A DNA stretch of 64,000 bases, taken from NCBI RefSeq assembly GCF_026341775.1, contig NZ_JAPEOB010000001.1, positions 2,480,001 through 2,544,000 on the forward strand. Reading direction: 5' to 3'. Each line of letters opens with the position of its first letter. Within the stretch, counting starts at the first letter, position 1. Under the pieces are notes generated by a model. The model made no database searches and had not been told where the DNA came from. It worked only from the letters and a program-made list of their open reading frames with translations. The translations under genes and the position numbers were made by a program. This stretch comes from Streptomyces sp. NBC_00654. Its GTDB lineage: Bacteria; Actinomycetota; Actinomycetes; Streptomycetales; Streptomycetaceae. Shown here piece by piece: positions 16,780-26,473 of this stretch.

Positions 16780-18327
16780 GTGTCGGCCAGCACATCCCGT
16801 ACGCTCCCGCCGGAGATCGCCGAGTCCGAGTCTGTGATGGCGCTCATCGAGCGGGGAAAGGCTGATGGGCAGATCGCCGGCGATGACGTGCGTCGGGCCT
16901 TCGAGGCTGACCAGATTCCGCCAACCCAGTGGAAGAATGTTCTGCGCAGCCTCAACCAGATCCTCGAGGAAGAGGGTGTGACGCTGATGGTCAGTGCCGC
17001 GGAGTCGCCGAAGCGCGCCCGCAAGAGCGTCGCAGCGAAGAGCCCGGTCAAGCGCACCGCCACCAAGACCGTCGCGGCCAAGACGACCGTGACGAGGACC
17101 GTCGCGGCCTCCGCCGCCCAGACGGCCGAGAGTGCGGACGCGGTGGCCGACGACGCCACAGCGGCCGCTCCCGCGAAGAAGACAGCAGCCAAGAAGACCG
17201 CTGCCAAGAAGACCGCCGCGAAGAAGACGGCGGCCAAGAAGACAGCGACGAAGAAGTCCGGCAAGCAGGACGACGAGCTCCTCGACGGTGACGAGGCGGC
17301 CGAGGAAGTCAAGGTCGGCAAGGGTGAGGAAGAGGAGGGCGAGGGCGAGAACAAGGGCTTCGTCCTCTCCGATGACGACGAGGACGACGCACCTGCCCAG
17401 CAGGTCGCCGTCGCCGGCGCCACGGCCGACCCGGTCAAGGACTACCTGAAGCAGATCGGCAAGGTTCCGCTCCTCAACGCCGAGCAGGAGGTCGAGCTCG
17501 CCAAGCGCATCGAGGCGGGTCTCTTCGCCGAGGACAAGCTGGCGAACTCGGACAAGCTCGCGCCGAAGCTCAAGCGCGAGCTGGAGATCATCGCCGAGGA
17601 CGGGCGCCGCGCCAAGAACCACCTGCTGGAGGCCAACCTCCGGCTCGTGGTCTCGCTGGCCAAGCGCTACACCGGTCGCGGCATGCTCTTCCTGGACCTG
17701 ATCCAGGAGGGCAACCTCGGCCTGATCCGTGCCGTCGAGAAGTTCGACTACACCAAGGGCTACAAGTTCTCCACGTACGCCACCTGGTGGATCCGTCAGG
17801 CGATCACCCGCGCCATGGCGGACCAGGCCCGCACCATCCGTATCCCGGTGCACATGGTCGAGGTCATCAACAAGCTCGCGCGCGTCCAGCGCCAGATGCT
17901 CCAGGACCTGGGCCGTGAGCCCACCCCGGAGGAGCTGGCCAAGGAGCTCGACATGACCCCCGAGAAGGTCATCGAGGTCCAGAAGTACGGTCGTGAGCCG
18001 ATCTCCCTCCACACCCCGCTGGGTGAGGACGGTGACAGCGAGTTCGGTGACCTGATCGAGGACTCCGAGGCGGTCGTTCCGGCCGACGCGGTCAGCTTCA
18101 CGCTCCTCCAGGAGCAGCTGCACTCGGTGCTCGACACCCTCTCGGAGCGTGAGGCCGGCGTGGTCTCGATGCGTTTCGGTCTGACCGACGGCCAGCCGAA
18201 GACGCTGGACGAGATCGGCAAGGTCTACGGCGTGACGCGTGAGCGCATCCGTCAGATCGAGTCGAAGACGATGTCGAAGCTTCGTCACCCCTCGCGTTCC
18301 CAGGTGCTGCGCGACTACCTCGACTAG
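16780..18327 (+). CDS. hrdB: HrdB, principal (RpoD-type) sigma factor
   Basis: A 515-residue primary sigma factor. The N-terminal part contains a Lys/Ala-rich stretch of repeated KKTAA units (about residues 128-155) and an acidic segment. The conserved core then follows: region 1.2 ([17 protein letters not shown]), region 2 with [14 protein letters not shown], region 3 and region 4.2 ([19 protein letters not shown]). It directs transcription of housekeeping genes. The GTG at 16780 with AGAGG upstream gives [16 protein letters not shown], as in S. coelicolor HrdB (511 residues). It stands alone between terminators. Confidence 0.98.
   Translation: MSASTSRTLPPEIAESESVMALIERGKADGQIAGDDVRRAFEADQIPPTQWKNVLRSLNQILEEEGVTLMVSAAESPKRARKSVAAKSPVKRTATKTVAAKTTVTRTVAASAAQTAESADAVADDATAAAPAKKTAAKKTAAKKTAAKKTAAKKTATKKSGKQDDELLDGDEAAEEVKVGKGEEEEGEGENKGFVLSDDDEDDAPAQQVAVAGATADPVKDYLKQIGKVPLLNAEQEVELAKRIEAGLFAEDKLANSDKLAPKLKRELEIIAEDGRRAKNHLLEANLRLVVSLAKRYTGRGMLFLDLIQEGNLGLIRAVEKFDYTKGYKFSTYATWWIRQAITRAMADQARTIRIPVHMVEVINKLARVQRQMLQDLGREPTPEELAKELDMTPEKVIEVQKYGREPISLHTPLGEDGDSEFGDLIEDSEAVVPADAVSFTLLQEQLHSVLDTLSEREAGVVSMRFGLTDGQPKTLDEIGKVYGVTRERIRQIESKTMSKLRHPSRSQVLRDYLD
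17176..17260 (+). repeat. KKTAA-encoding microrepeat inside hrdB
   Basis: About five near-identical 15-base units of the form AAGAAGACAGCAGCC encode successive Lys-Lys-Thr-Ala-Ala blocks resembling histone-H1-like tails. Copy number is probably variable between strains. Confidence 0.85.
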
Positions 18328-18351
18328 GCCGCGGACGCACGGAGCCGGACA

Positions 18352-18401
18352 CACAGGCCGAGGGCCCGGACCCCATGGGGGAGCCGGGCCCTCGGCCTGT
18401 G
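18352..18401 (+). terminator. Terminator of hrdB
   Basis: Perfect 18-base arms (18352-18369 and 18384-18401) with a 14-base loop, 25 bases after the hrdB stop. Confidence 0.9.
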
Positions 18402-18471
18402 CGCGGATGCGGGCCCGGGAGCGTTGGACGACTCTGGGTGGACCTTGATCACCGCAGCGTCAGGAGACTTC

Positions 18472-19302
18472 ATGTTCCGTACCGTCGTCCGTGCCCTGCC
18501 CGGGGTACTCGCCCTGACCGCCGTGACGGCCGTGGTGCCGCCCGGAACCCCCGCCTCGGCCGCCGTGGGCGGCATCATCATCGGCGGACAGCCCGCCTCC
18601 GTGGCGGACAGCCCCTGGGTCGTGGCCGTGTCGAGCCGTGACCGGTTCGGAGGAACGCGCGCAGGTCAGTTCTGCGGCGGGGTGGCGGTGGCTCCGACGA
18701 AGGTGCTGACGGCGGCCCACTGCCTGAGCGGTGAGGTGCTCGGCGGGGACGTGGCCGACGTGGACGATCTGCGGATCATCTCGGGCCGGGACCGGCTGCG
18801 CGACTCCAGCGGTCAGGAGATCGCCGTACGGGCGTCATGGGTCAATCCCGGATACGACCGGGACTCCAACGCGGGTGATCTCGCGGTGCTCACTCTGGCG
18901 GCCCCGTTGCCGGAGAGCAGCGTGATCAGGATGGCTCCGGAGAGTGACAACGCCTACGCGGCCGGTACCGGTGCCGTCGTCTACGGGTGGGGCGACAAGA
19001 GCGGCAGCGGTGCCTACGCGTCGGCTCTGCGCTCCGCCGAGGTCGAGCTTCTGCCGGACAGCACGTGCGAGCGTGCCTACCCGGGCGGCCCGGAGGGCAC
19101 GTACGAGGCCTCAGCGATGGTCTGCGCGGGCGATCCGGAGGGCGGGCACGATGCCTGCCAGGGGGACAGCGGCGGGCCTCTGGTGGCCCGTGGGCGGCTT
19201 GTCGGCCTGGTCTCCTGGGGCAGCGGCTGCGGGCGCGCCGACAGCCCCGGGGTCTACACCCGGGTCTCCGCGGCCATGCGCTGGGCGGCCGGCCGGATCT
19301 GA
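18472..19302 (+). CDS. Secreted trypsin-like serine protease
   Basis: A 276-residue S1-family protease. A signal peptide ([30 protein letters not shown]) is followed by the mature start IIIGGQPA. The triad is visible as His in LTAAHCL, Asp in DLAVLTL and Ser in CQGDSGGPL, with GWG and SWGSGC around the pocket. An aspartate six residues before the Ser (DACQGDSGG) suggests trypsin-like specificity for Lys/Arg. The ATG at 18472 has AGGAGA upstream. It lies between hrdB and parE as in S. coelicolor. Confidence 0.92.
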   Translation: MFRTVVRALPGVLALTAVTAVVPPGTPASAAVGGIIIGGQPASVADSPWVVAVSSRDRFGGTRAGQFCGGVAVAPTKVLTAAHCLSGEVLGGDVADVDDLRIISGRDRLRDSSGQEIAVRASWVNPGYDRDSNAGDLAVLTLAAPLPESSVIRMAPESDNAYAAGTGAVVYGWGDKSGSGAYASALRSAEVELLPDSTCERAYPGGPEGTYEASAMVCAGDPEGGHDACQGDSGGPLVARGRLVGLVSWGSGCGRADSPGVYTRVSAAMRWAAGRI

Positions 19303-19327
19303 CCGGAAGCGGCGCGAAACGGCGAGA

Positions 19328-19362
19328 ACGGGCGGTTCCCCCTCATCGGGGGAGCCGCCCGT
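19328..19362. terminator. Bidirectional terminator between protease and DUF7455 genes
   Basis: Arms ACGGGCGG / CCGCCCGT plus inner CCCCC / GGGGG pairs between two convergent genes. Confidence 0.75.
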
Positions 19363-19407
19363 CGGCCGGTCCGGGACCGGCCCCTGGCTCGTCGTGGATG
19401 CGAGGTG

Positions 19408-19641
19408 TCAGTGTTGTTCCTCTTCGGCGGCACTGGCCTGTACGGCGGTGAGCCGATCCGTCTCATCCTGTATTTCCGCGGCGATCTTCTTGAGTTCCGG
19501 CTCGAACTTGCGACCATGGTGGGCGCAGAAGAGCAGTTCACCGCCACTGATCAGGACGACGCGCAGATATGCCTGGGCGCCGCAACGGTCACAGCGGTCT
19601 GCTGCGGTCAGCGGGCTCGCGGGGGTCAGAACAGTAGTCAC
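19408..19641 (-). CDS. DUF7455 zinc-ribbon-like small protein
   Basis: A 77-residue conserved actinobacterial protein. It begins MTTVLTPASPLTAADRCDRCGA; CxxC and a later FCAHHGRKF give a likely Cys2-Cys/His zinc site, and the C-terminal half is a charged helix. It is commonly found next to the principal sigma factor gene in Streptomyces. The function is not known; a nucleic-acid or polymerase-associated role is possible but unproven. Confidence 0.85.
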   Translation of the reverse strand: MTTVLTPASPLTAADRCDRCGAQAYLRVVLISGGELLFCAHHGRKFEPELKKIAAEIQDETDRLTAVQASAAEEEQH

Positions 19642-20084
19642 GTCGCCTCTTCTCTAGCTCGACGAGCTGTCGTACCAGGGTCAACATCCAACCAGGCCGA
19701 AAACGTTCCCGCTCGTGGCTTTTCTTCGAAACTTCTTCTCAGGATGGCTGACTGTTGCCGGTTGGCGGCGAATGTGCCGTATTGCGTAGCGCTACGGTTT
19801 CGCGTTGCTTGTCTTGGTCGGTCCGCCGGCTGGCTTGCCGGTTGTTCATGAGGACGTGCCCGGAGCCTAAATGGTTCATGCCTCGAAGGGAACGTGATGT
19901 GCACGTCACTCCAACGAATGATCGAACATTCATGCGAGCCTGGAAGCGGCTCGACTAGCATGAGGATTCCCCGAGGGTGGCGTTACAACCGCTCTACCAG
20001 GCCTCGGTAGGCTCTCAGCGGCAACCGAAGCCGAGCCCGTTACCCACTTGGGGCCCAAATGAAATTCAGCGAGGAGCGAACCGC
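19642..20084. other. Divergent intergenic region upstream of parE
   Basis: About 440 bases with lower GC than the neighbours. It holds a perfect palindrome CGTAGCGCTACG (19785-19796), two copies of TTGCCGGTTG, and an inverted repeat GAATG-N6-CATTC at about 19916-19931. Promoters for the DUF7455 gene (leftward) and parE (rightward) must lie here; I cannot assign them firmly. No gene is seen. Confidence 0.55.
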
Positions 20085-22217
20085 GTGACCGCCGATACGT
20101 CCGTGCCGTCCACTGCGCTGCTGACCGGAGCAGGCGGCGTCGTAGACAGGGACAGCTCCAACTACACCGCGCGGCACCTTCTCGTACTCGAAGGGCTCGA
20201 GGCGGTCCGCAAGCGCCCCGGGATGTACATCGGGTCCACCGACAGCCGCGGTCTCATGCACTGCCTCTGGGAGATCATCGACAACTCCGTCGACGAGGCC
20301 CTCGGCGGCTACTGCGACAACATCGAGGTGATCCTCCACGACGACTCGTCCGTCGAGGTCCGCGACAACGGTCGTGGCATCCCGGTCGACGTGGAGCCCA
20401 AGACCGGTCTCTCCGGCATCGAAGTCGTCATGACCAAGCTGCACGCCGGCGGCAAGTTCGGCGGCGGCTCCTACGCCGCCTCGGGCGGCCTGCACGGTGT
20501 GGGCGCCTCCGTCGTCAACGCCCTCTCCGCCCGCCTGGACGTCGAGGTCGACCGCAACAGCGCGACCCACTCCATCAGCTTCCGGCGCGGGGTCCCCGGC
20601 ATGTTCACCGAGCAGGGGCCGGACAGCCCGTTCGATCCGGCCAACGGCCTGCGCAAGGGGAAGCGGGTTCCGAAGACCCGTACCGGTACCCGGGTGAGGT
20701 ACTGGGCCGACCGGCAGATCTTCCTCAAGGACGCCAAGCTCAACCTGGAGACCCTGTACCAGCGGGCCCGCCAGACGGCGTTCCTCGTCCCCGGCCTCAC
20801 GATCGTCGTGCGCGACGAGCGGGGGATCGACGGCGAGGGCAAGACGGAGGAGACATTCCGCTTCGACGGCGGGATCAGTGAATTCTGCGAGTACCTGGCC
20901 CAGGACAAGGCCGTCTGCGACGTCCAGCGCCTGACCGGCACAGGTACGTTCAAGGAGACCGTCCCGGTCCTGGACGACCGCGGTCACATGACCCCGACCG
21001 AGGTCACCCGGGAACTGGGGGTGGACATCGCGCTGCGCTGGGGCACCGGCTACGACACCAACATCAAGTCCTTCGTCAACATCATCGCCACCCCCAAGGG
21101 CGGCACACATGTGACCGGATTCGAGCGCTCCCTCACCAAGACGGTCAACGAGGTGCTGCGCTCCGCCAAACTGCTGCGCGTGGCCGAGGACGACGTCGTC
21201 AAGGACGACGCGCTGGAGGGCCTCACCGCGGTCGTCACCGTACGGCTCGCGGAGCCGCAGTTCGAAGGGCAGACGAAGGAGGTGCTCGGCACCTCGGCGG
21301 CCAACCGGATCGTCGCCAATGTGGTGGCCAAGGAACTCAAGGCCTTCCTGACCTCGACCAAGCGGGACGCCAAGGCCCAGGCCAGGTCGGTGCTGGAGAA
21401 GGCGGTGGCAGCCGCCCGTACGCGCATCGCGGCCCGCCAGCACAAGGACGCGCAGCGCCGCAAGACCGCGCTGGAGTCCTCGTCACTGCCCGCCAAGCTC
21501 GCCGACTGCCGCAGCGACGACGTGGACCGCAGCGAGCTCTTCATCGTGGAGGGCGACTCGGCCCTCGGTACGGCCAAGCTGGCCCGGAACAGCGAATTCC
21601 AGGCTCTGCTGCCGATCCGGGGCAAGATTCTCAATGTCCAGAAGTCATCCGTCTCGGACATGCTCAAGAACGCCGAGTGCGGCGCCATCATCCAGGTCAT
21701 AGGGGCAGGGTCCGGACGGACCTTCGACATCGACTCCGCCCGCTACGGCAAGATCGTTCTGCTGGTGGACGCCGATGTCGACGGTGCCCACATCCGGTGT
21801 CTGCTGCTGACCCTGTTCCAGCGGTACATGCGGCCGATGGTCGAGGCGGGACGGGTCTTCGCCGCGGTGCCCCCACTGCACCGGATCGAACTCGTCCAGC
21901 CCAAGAAGGGGCAGGACAAGTACATCTACACCTACTCCGACGGCGAGCTGCGCCAGACACTGCTGGAGCTCCAGCGCAAGAACGTCCGGTTCAAGGATTC
22001 GATCCAGCGCTACAAGGGCCTCGGCGAGATGGACGCCGACCAGCTGGCGGAGACCACGATGGATCCCCGTCACCGCACGCTGCGCCGGATCAACATCGGG
22101 GACCTCGAGTCCTCCGAGCACGTCTTCGACCTGCTGATGGGCAACGAGGTCGCCCCCCGCAAGGAGTTCATCACCAGCTCGGCGGCGACCCTGGACCGCT
22201 CGCGCATCGACGCCTGA
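20085..22217 (+). CDS. parE: DNA topoisomerase IV subunit B (ParE)
   Basis: A 710-residue type IIA topoisomerase ATPase subunit. The GHKL ATPase part has RPGMYIGST, NSVDEALGG and GGLHGVGASVVNAL. The TOPRIM part has EGDSALGTAKLARN and DADVDGAHI, and the C-terminus has YKGLGEMDADQL. It pairs with ParC at 30496-32946 to decatenate chromosomes. The GTG at 20085 with GAGGAG upstream gives MTADTSVPSTALL; the frame extends 36 codons further without a better start. Corresponds to SCO5822. Confidence 0.95.
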   Translation: MTADTSVPSTALLTGAGGVVDRDSSNYTARHLLVLEGLEAVRKRPGMYIGSTDSRGLMHCLWEIIDNSVDEALGGYCDNIEVILHDDSSVEVRDNGRGIPVDVEPKTGLSGIEVVMTKLHAGGKFGGGSYAASGGLHGVGASVVNALSARLDVEVDRNSATHSISFRRGVPGMFTEQGPDSPFDPANGLRKGKRVPKTRTGTRVRYWADRQIFLKDAKLNLETLYQRARQTAFLVPGLTIVVRDERGIDGEGKTEETFRFDGGISEFCEYLAQDKAVCDVQRLTGTGTFKETVPVLDDRGHMTPTEVTRELGVDIALRWGTGYDTNIKSFVNIIATPKGGTHVTGFERSLTKTVNEVLRSAKLLRVAEDDVVKDDALEGLTAVVTVRLAEPQFEGQTKEVLGTSAANRIVANVVAKELKAFLTSTKRDAKAQARSVLEKAVAAARTRIAARQHKDAQRRKTALESSSLPAKLADCRSDDVDRSELFIVEGDSALGTAKLARNSEFQALLPIRGKILNVQKSSVSDMLKNAECGAIIQVIGAGSGRTFDIDSARYGKIVLLVDADVDGAHIRCLLLTLFQRYMRPMVEAGRVFAAVPPLHRIELVQPKKGQDKYIYTYSDGELRQTLLELQRKNVRFKDSIQRYKGLGEMDADQLAETTMDPRHRTLRRINIGDLESSEHVFDLLMGNEVAPRKEFITSSAATLDRSRIDA

Positions 22218-22280
22218 GGGTTCTCCATCCGTGGGCGGAGAGCGATTCTCCACCCACGGTCAACCCCCGGGCATCGAGGA

Positions 22281-22322
22281 CAGGGGCCGGGGGCGGTCCG
22301 ATACGCGCCGCCCCGGCCCCTG
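22281..22322. terminator. Terminator between convergent parE and peptidase genes
   Basis: Arms CAGGGGCCGGGGGCGG and CCGCCCCGGCCCCTG pair over 15 bases around an 11-base loop. Confidence 0.8.
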
Positions 22323-22339
22323 TGCCGGGTCCTTCCGGT

Positions 22340-23842
22340 TCAGTTCTTGAGGCTGGTCAGGTAGGTGTCGGTCACCCGCATCGCTTCCTCAGTGGCGCCC
22401 CGGCGGTAGAGCCAGTGGCCCACGACGTCCATGGTGAACAGCGAAGCCTTTGGGAAGGAGGCCGCCATACGGCGCGCGCCCGCCAGGGGAGTCGCCATGT
22501 CGTGGGTGGCGTTGACCACGAGGACCGGCGGGAGGCCGCCCTCCGCCCGGGCGGGCCGGGGCTTCGGCGGCATGGTCCAGCCCTGGCATGCGAGGACGAA
22601 GTCCAGGGCCTGGGCGTTGTAGCCGACGTGCGGGGCGGCCTTCGCGACCCGCTCGCGGATGGCCCGGTACTGGGCGTAGTCGCGGATCCGGAAGTCGTTG
22701 TCCCGGCACAGCACGAGCCGTGTGGCGATGTCGTGGCTGCCGCCGTCCAGCCAGCGGACCTCTCCCTTGCCGGTGTGCAGGGCGGCCAGCTGATCCGCCG
22801 TCTCCTTCGGCATCCACACACTGAGCTGATCGGTGAGGAAGCCGGACAGCCGGTCGGCATCGACCTTGGTCCGCGTCGGCCCGTCAGGGCCCGGATCGTA
22901 GAGCGTGCCCGCGGTGGCGCGGGCGAACAACTGGTCGGTCACGGCCGCCAGGTCCTGGCCCTTCAGCGCGCAGGAAGCGTCCTTCTCGCACCAGTCCGCG
23001 ACCCGCTTCAGGGTGTTGCTTACGGAGACGCTGCCGTCGGTGATGTAGCGCTCGGCACTCGGCCGGTCCGGGTCCGTCGCGCTGTCGAGAGCCAGCGCGC
23101 GGAGGTTCCCCGGGAACAGGCGCGCGTAGTACTCGCCGATGGACGTGCCGTAGGAGTGCCCAAGGAAGCTGATCCGGCGTTCGCCGAGGGCCGCCCGGAT
23201 CGCGTCCACGTCGCGGGCCACGCTCTCGGTATCCATATGGGCGGCGAGCGGTCCCGTCCCCCTGAGACAACTGGCCGCGAGCCTGCCGTTGAGCGTGCGC
23301 AGCCGCTCGAACTCGGCCGCGTTGCGGGGACGGTCCGGGATCGAGTCGAGAATCGTCTCGTCGCAGCCGGCGCCCCGGCTGCGGCCGATGCCGCGCGGGT
23401 CGAAGCCGATCATGTCGAAGCGCTGGAGCATGGCGGGGGAGTAGCCCCCGATGGGGTCGTCCGCGTACATCGCGTCATCGGCTCCGGGCGCCCCGGGACC
23501 ACCGGGGTTCGACATCAGGACACCGATCCGGCGCGCGGGGTCGGTGGCCGGGTACCGGGCGACAAAGATCCCGGTCTTCGGGCCCTTCGGCTTCGACCAG
23601 TCGACCGGTACCTCGACCGTCGCGCACTGTGCCTCGGGGCTGGGGTCGGGGTAGGGCGGATCGCCCTTGGGGCAGGCGCCCCAACTGATCGCGGGGGCCT
23701 CGGTGGTGGCGCCCGTGGACGGCTTCTGGACGGCCGCCGCGCCGGGGACGGCGAGAGCCGCGGAGGCCGACATGGCCAGGAATACGGAGAGAGCCCGCCG
23801 CTTCGTGTGCGGGTTCATGTTCACGCGCATGCTCGTGTTCAT
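22340..23842 (-). CDS. Secreted alpha/beta-hydrolase, tripeptidyl aminopeptidase (SlpD/E, Tap) family
   Basis: A 500-residue secreted hydrolase. The N-terminus (MNPHTKRRALSVFLAMSASA) is a signal peptide. Then come NPGGPGAPG (oxyanion region), FDPRGIGRS, the nucleophile GHSYGTS, and a C-terminal TAP-like domain with VVNATHDMATPLAGAR and GHWLYRRG bearing the Asp and His. Streptomyces enzymes of this type remove N-terminal di- or tripeptides from secreted proteins. The start is one of three close ATGs (23842, 23830 or 23818); none has a strong ribosome site. Confidence 0.85.
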   Translation of the reverse strand: MNTSMRVNMNPHTKRRALSVFLAMSASAALAVPGAAAVQKPSTGATTEAPAISWGACPKGDPPYPDPSPEAQCATVEVPVDWSKPKGPKTGIFVARYPATDPARRIGVLMSNPGGPGAPGADDAMYADDPIGGYSPAMLQRFDMIGFDPRGIGRSRGAGCDETILDSIPDRPRNAAEFERLRTLNGRLAASCLRGTGPLAAHMDTESVARDVDAIRAALGERRISFLGHSYGTSIGEYYARLFPGNLRALALDSATDPDRPSAERYITDGSVSVSNTLKRVADWCEKDASCALKGQDLAAVTDQLFARATAGTLYDPGPDGPTRTKVDADRLSGFLTDQLSVWMPKETADQLAALHTGKGEVRWLDGGSHDIATRLVLCRDNDFRIRDYAQYRAIRERVAKAAPHVGYNAQALDFVLACQGWTMPPKPRPARAEGGLPPVLVVNATHDMATPLAGARRMAASFPKASLFTMDVVGHWLYRRGATEEAMRVTDTYLTSLKN

Positions 23843-24046
23843 GCGGGTCACTGTTCCGGCCCCGCATGATGGCACTTCTACGGGCACATGGTGGGAACGT
23901 AACAACGGGGCTCCCGACGAACCCTCAAGTCCTCCCGGACCGGGCGTGGTTCGGGCCCGACCGACTGCCGGCCCCTTGCGTGCCACGAGCCGGGCCCCTT
24001 GCGTGCCAGAAGGCCGGGCCCGCGCCCCCCGGCCTTCCTGCTCCGC

Positions 24047-24721
24047 TCAGCCCGTGGCCCAGGCGTAGCGGTGTTCCGGGCGGCCGGTCTCGCCGTAACG
24101 CAGGGTCAGGCGGACCCGTCCGGTGCGCTCCAGCAGCTTCAGATAGCGCTGGGCGGTCTGCCGGCTCATCCCGGCGCTGTCCGCGATCTCCTGGGCGGAG
24201 AGCGGACCGCCGGCGGTACGCAGTGCCTGCCGGACCAGTTCCGCCGTGGTCGGTGAGTGCCCCTTGGGGAGATCGGGTTCGCCCGCCGCCCACAGCGCGC
24301 CGAAGAGCCGGTCCACTTCGGCCTGTTCTGCCTCGCCGCCCTCGTCGAGGGCGTGGCGCAGTGCCGCGTACGCCTCCAGCTTGATCCGCAGACCGGCGTA
24401 GGTGAACGGTTTGACCAGGTACTGGAGGGCGCCGTGCCGCATCGCCGCCTGAACCGTGGCGACATCGCGTGCCGCGGTCACCATGATCACGTCGACATGG
24501 CGGCCGAGCGCACGCAGTTCCCGTACCACCGCGAGGCCGTTCCGGTCGGGGAGGTAGTGGTCGAGGAGGATCAGGTCCACGGGGACCTCCTCGACCCCGG
24601 CGAGTGCCTCGGCCGCCGAGTGGGCCCGCGCGGCCACCCGGAAGCCGGGCACCTTGGCGACGTAGGCCGCGTTGATCTGCGCGACCCGGACATCGTCGTC
24701 CACGACCAGGACCTGGATCAA
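24047..24721 (-). CDS. Response regulator, CitB/DcuR family
   Basis: A 224-residue regulator. The receiver domain has VDDD at the start, phosphorylatable Asp in LILLDHYLP and the later Lys in LVKPF. The C-terminal helix-turn-helix (LSAQEIADSAGMSRQTAQRYLKLLE) is typical of CitB/DctR regulators. It starts with TTG, overlapping the kinase stop (TTGA), with AGGAGAG 5 bases upstream, so the pair is translationally coupled. The family controls uptake of citrate, fumarate or related acids; the neighbouring citrate-synthase genes fit that. Confidence 0.9.
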   Translation of the reverse strand: MIQVLVVDDDVRVAQINAAYVAKVPGFRVAARAHSAAEALAGVEEVPVDLILLDHYLPDRNGLAVVRELRALGRHVDVIMVTAARDVATVQAAMRHGALQYLVKPFTYAGLRIKLEAYAALRHALDEGGEAEQAEVDRLFGALWAAGEPDLPKGHSPTTAELVRQALRTAGGPLSAQEIADSAGMSRQTAQRYLKLLERTGRVRLTLRYGETGRPEHRYAWATG

Positions 24722-26391
24722 GGGTTCTCTCCTGCCGTCGCCGGTTGTACGGGGGCCGGGCCGCGGACCGGGTCCGGTTCGCCCAGGGCCTCCGGCAGTA
24801 CGACCGTGAACACCGCGCCGCCCTCCGCGGACTCGCCGACAGCCACGCTGCCGCCCTGGCGCTCGGCCAGCCGGCGCACGAGCGCGAGCCCCAGACCGCG
24901 TCTGCCGTGTGCCGGGAGCTCCTTCGTCGACCAGCCTTCCGTGAAGATCGACTCGTACCGGGCGGGCGGCACCCCGGGGCCGCTGTCGTGGACCCGCAGG
25001 ACCACCGTACGGCCCTCGGTCCGCAGGCCCACCTCGACCCGTGCCCCGGCGGACCCGGCCGCCGCGTCCAGGGCGTTGTCGACAAGGTTGCCGACCATCG
25101 TGACCAGGCCGCGCGGATCCACCACCCGGTCCGGCAGCAGCGAGCCGGGCGCCATGCGCAACGAGACGCCGCGCTCGGCGGCGACCGTGGCCTTGCCGAC
25201 CAGCAGAGCGGCCAGCAGAGGGTCGTGCACCTTCTCGGTGACCTGCTCGGCCGTCGCCCGGTGCACCCCGACGACCTCCGTGACGAACTCCACGGCGTCC
25301 TGATGCATCTCCAGTTCCAGGAGCCCGAGAAGGGTGTGCAGGCGGTTCGCGTGCTCGTGGTCCTGGGCGCGCAGCGCGTCGATCAGGCCACGGGTGGAGT
25401 CGAGCTCGCGGCCGAGGTGTTCGAGCTCGGTGCGGTCGCGCAGGGTCACCACGGCACCCCCGTCGTCGGTGGGCATCCGGTTGGCGAGCAGCACCCGGCT
25501 GCCCCGTACGGTCAGCAGGTCGTCACCGACCACCCGGCCGGCCAGCACATCCGTGGTCCGGCCATCGCCCAGAGCCTCGTCGAGAGGGTGTCCGGCTGCG
25601 TCCGGACCCAGGCCCAGCAGGCGCTGCGCCTCGTCGTTCAGCAGCCGGATGCGCCCCGTCCGGTCGAGCGCGACGACTCCTTCGCGGATGCTGTGCAGCA
25701 TCGCCTCGCGTTCCGTCAGGAGCGCGGAGATATCGGAGAACGCCAGGTCATGGGTCTGCCGCTGAAGGCGGCGGGAGATCAGATAGGCGGCCAGCGCGCC
25801 GACCGCCAGCGCCCCGCCGGCGTAGGCGAGCAGCCCGGGGATCGCCGCGAGCAGCCGGGCGCGGACGCTGTCGTACGCGATGCCGACCGAGACCGCGCCG
25901 ACGACCCGGCCGGAGGCGTCGCGCAGCGGCACCTTGCCACGGGCCGAGCGGCCGAGCGTCCCGCTGTCGATCTCCATGACCTGCCGGCCCGCGAGTGCCT
26001 CGCCGGGGTCGGTGGAGACGACCTTGCCGATCCGGTGGACCTCGGTGTGCGACCAGCGCACCCCCCGGCCGTTCATGATCACGACGTACTCGGCGCCGGT
26101 CGCCCGCCGGATCCGTTCGGCGGCTGCCTGCACGGAGCCGTTCGGGGAGGGCTCCGTGGTGAGGAGCCCCGTGGTGATCCGGGGCTGGGCCGCCGTGCTC
26201 TGGGCGATGGCGAGGGCCCGGTGCATCGCCTGGTCGTCGAGCTGGGCGCTGAGCGGAGCCAGGAACAGGCCGGTGACCAGCACCGTGACGCCGGTGATGA
26301 TGGTCAACTGCATCAGCAGCACCTGGGAGAAGACCCGCTGGGGCCAGCCGAACCGGCGCGGGCCCCGGGCGGTGGTCGTCGGGATGCTCAT
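24718..26391 (-). CDS. Sensor histidine kinase, CitA/DcuS family
   Basis: A 557-residue membrane kinase. It has two membrane segments (about residues 22-46 and 180-205) flanking an extracytoplasmic PAS-type sensor domain. A cytoplasmic PAS domain (EREAMLHSIREGVVALD) follows, then the phosphorylation helix RAQDHEHANRLHTLLGLLELE and an ATPase domain (NLVDNALDAA, DSGPGVP, RRGLGLALV). This order is that of citrate and C4-dicarboxylate sensors. It is the first gene of the operon with its response regulator. Confidence 0.9.
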   Translation of the reverse strand: MSIPTTTARGPRRFGWPQRVFSQVLLMQLTIITGVTVLVTGLFLAPLSAQLDDQAMHRALAIAQSTAAQPRITTGLLTTEPSPNGSVQAAAERIRRATGAEYVVIMNGRGVRWSHTEVHRIGKVVSTDPGEALAGRQVMEIDSGTLGRSARGKVPLRDASGRVVGAVSVGIAYDSVRARLLAAIPGLLAYAGGALAVGALAAYLISRRLQRQTHDLAFSDISALLTEREAMLHSIREGVVALDRTGRIRLLNDEAQRLLGLGPDAAGHPLDEALGDGRTTDVLAGRVVGDDLLTVRGSRVLLANRMPTDDGGAVVTLRDRTELEHLGRELDSTRGLIDALRAQDHEHANRLHTLLGLLELEMHQDAVEFVTEVVGVHRATAEQVTEKVHDPLLAALLVGKATVAAERGVSLRMAPGSLLPDRVVDPRGLVTMVGNLVDNALDAAAGSAGARVEVGLRTEGRTVVLRVHDSGPGVPPARYESIFTEGWSTKELPAHGRRGLGLALVRRLAERQGGSVAVGESAEGGAVFTVVLPEALGEPDPVRGPAPVQPATAGENP

Positions 26392-26473
26392 CGTACGAAC
26401 GGTAGAGGGGGTTCCGGCCCTTCCGGAAATCCCGGCGGACGGCCGGCGGAGCGGATCCCCCGCCGGGGTTTCC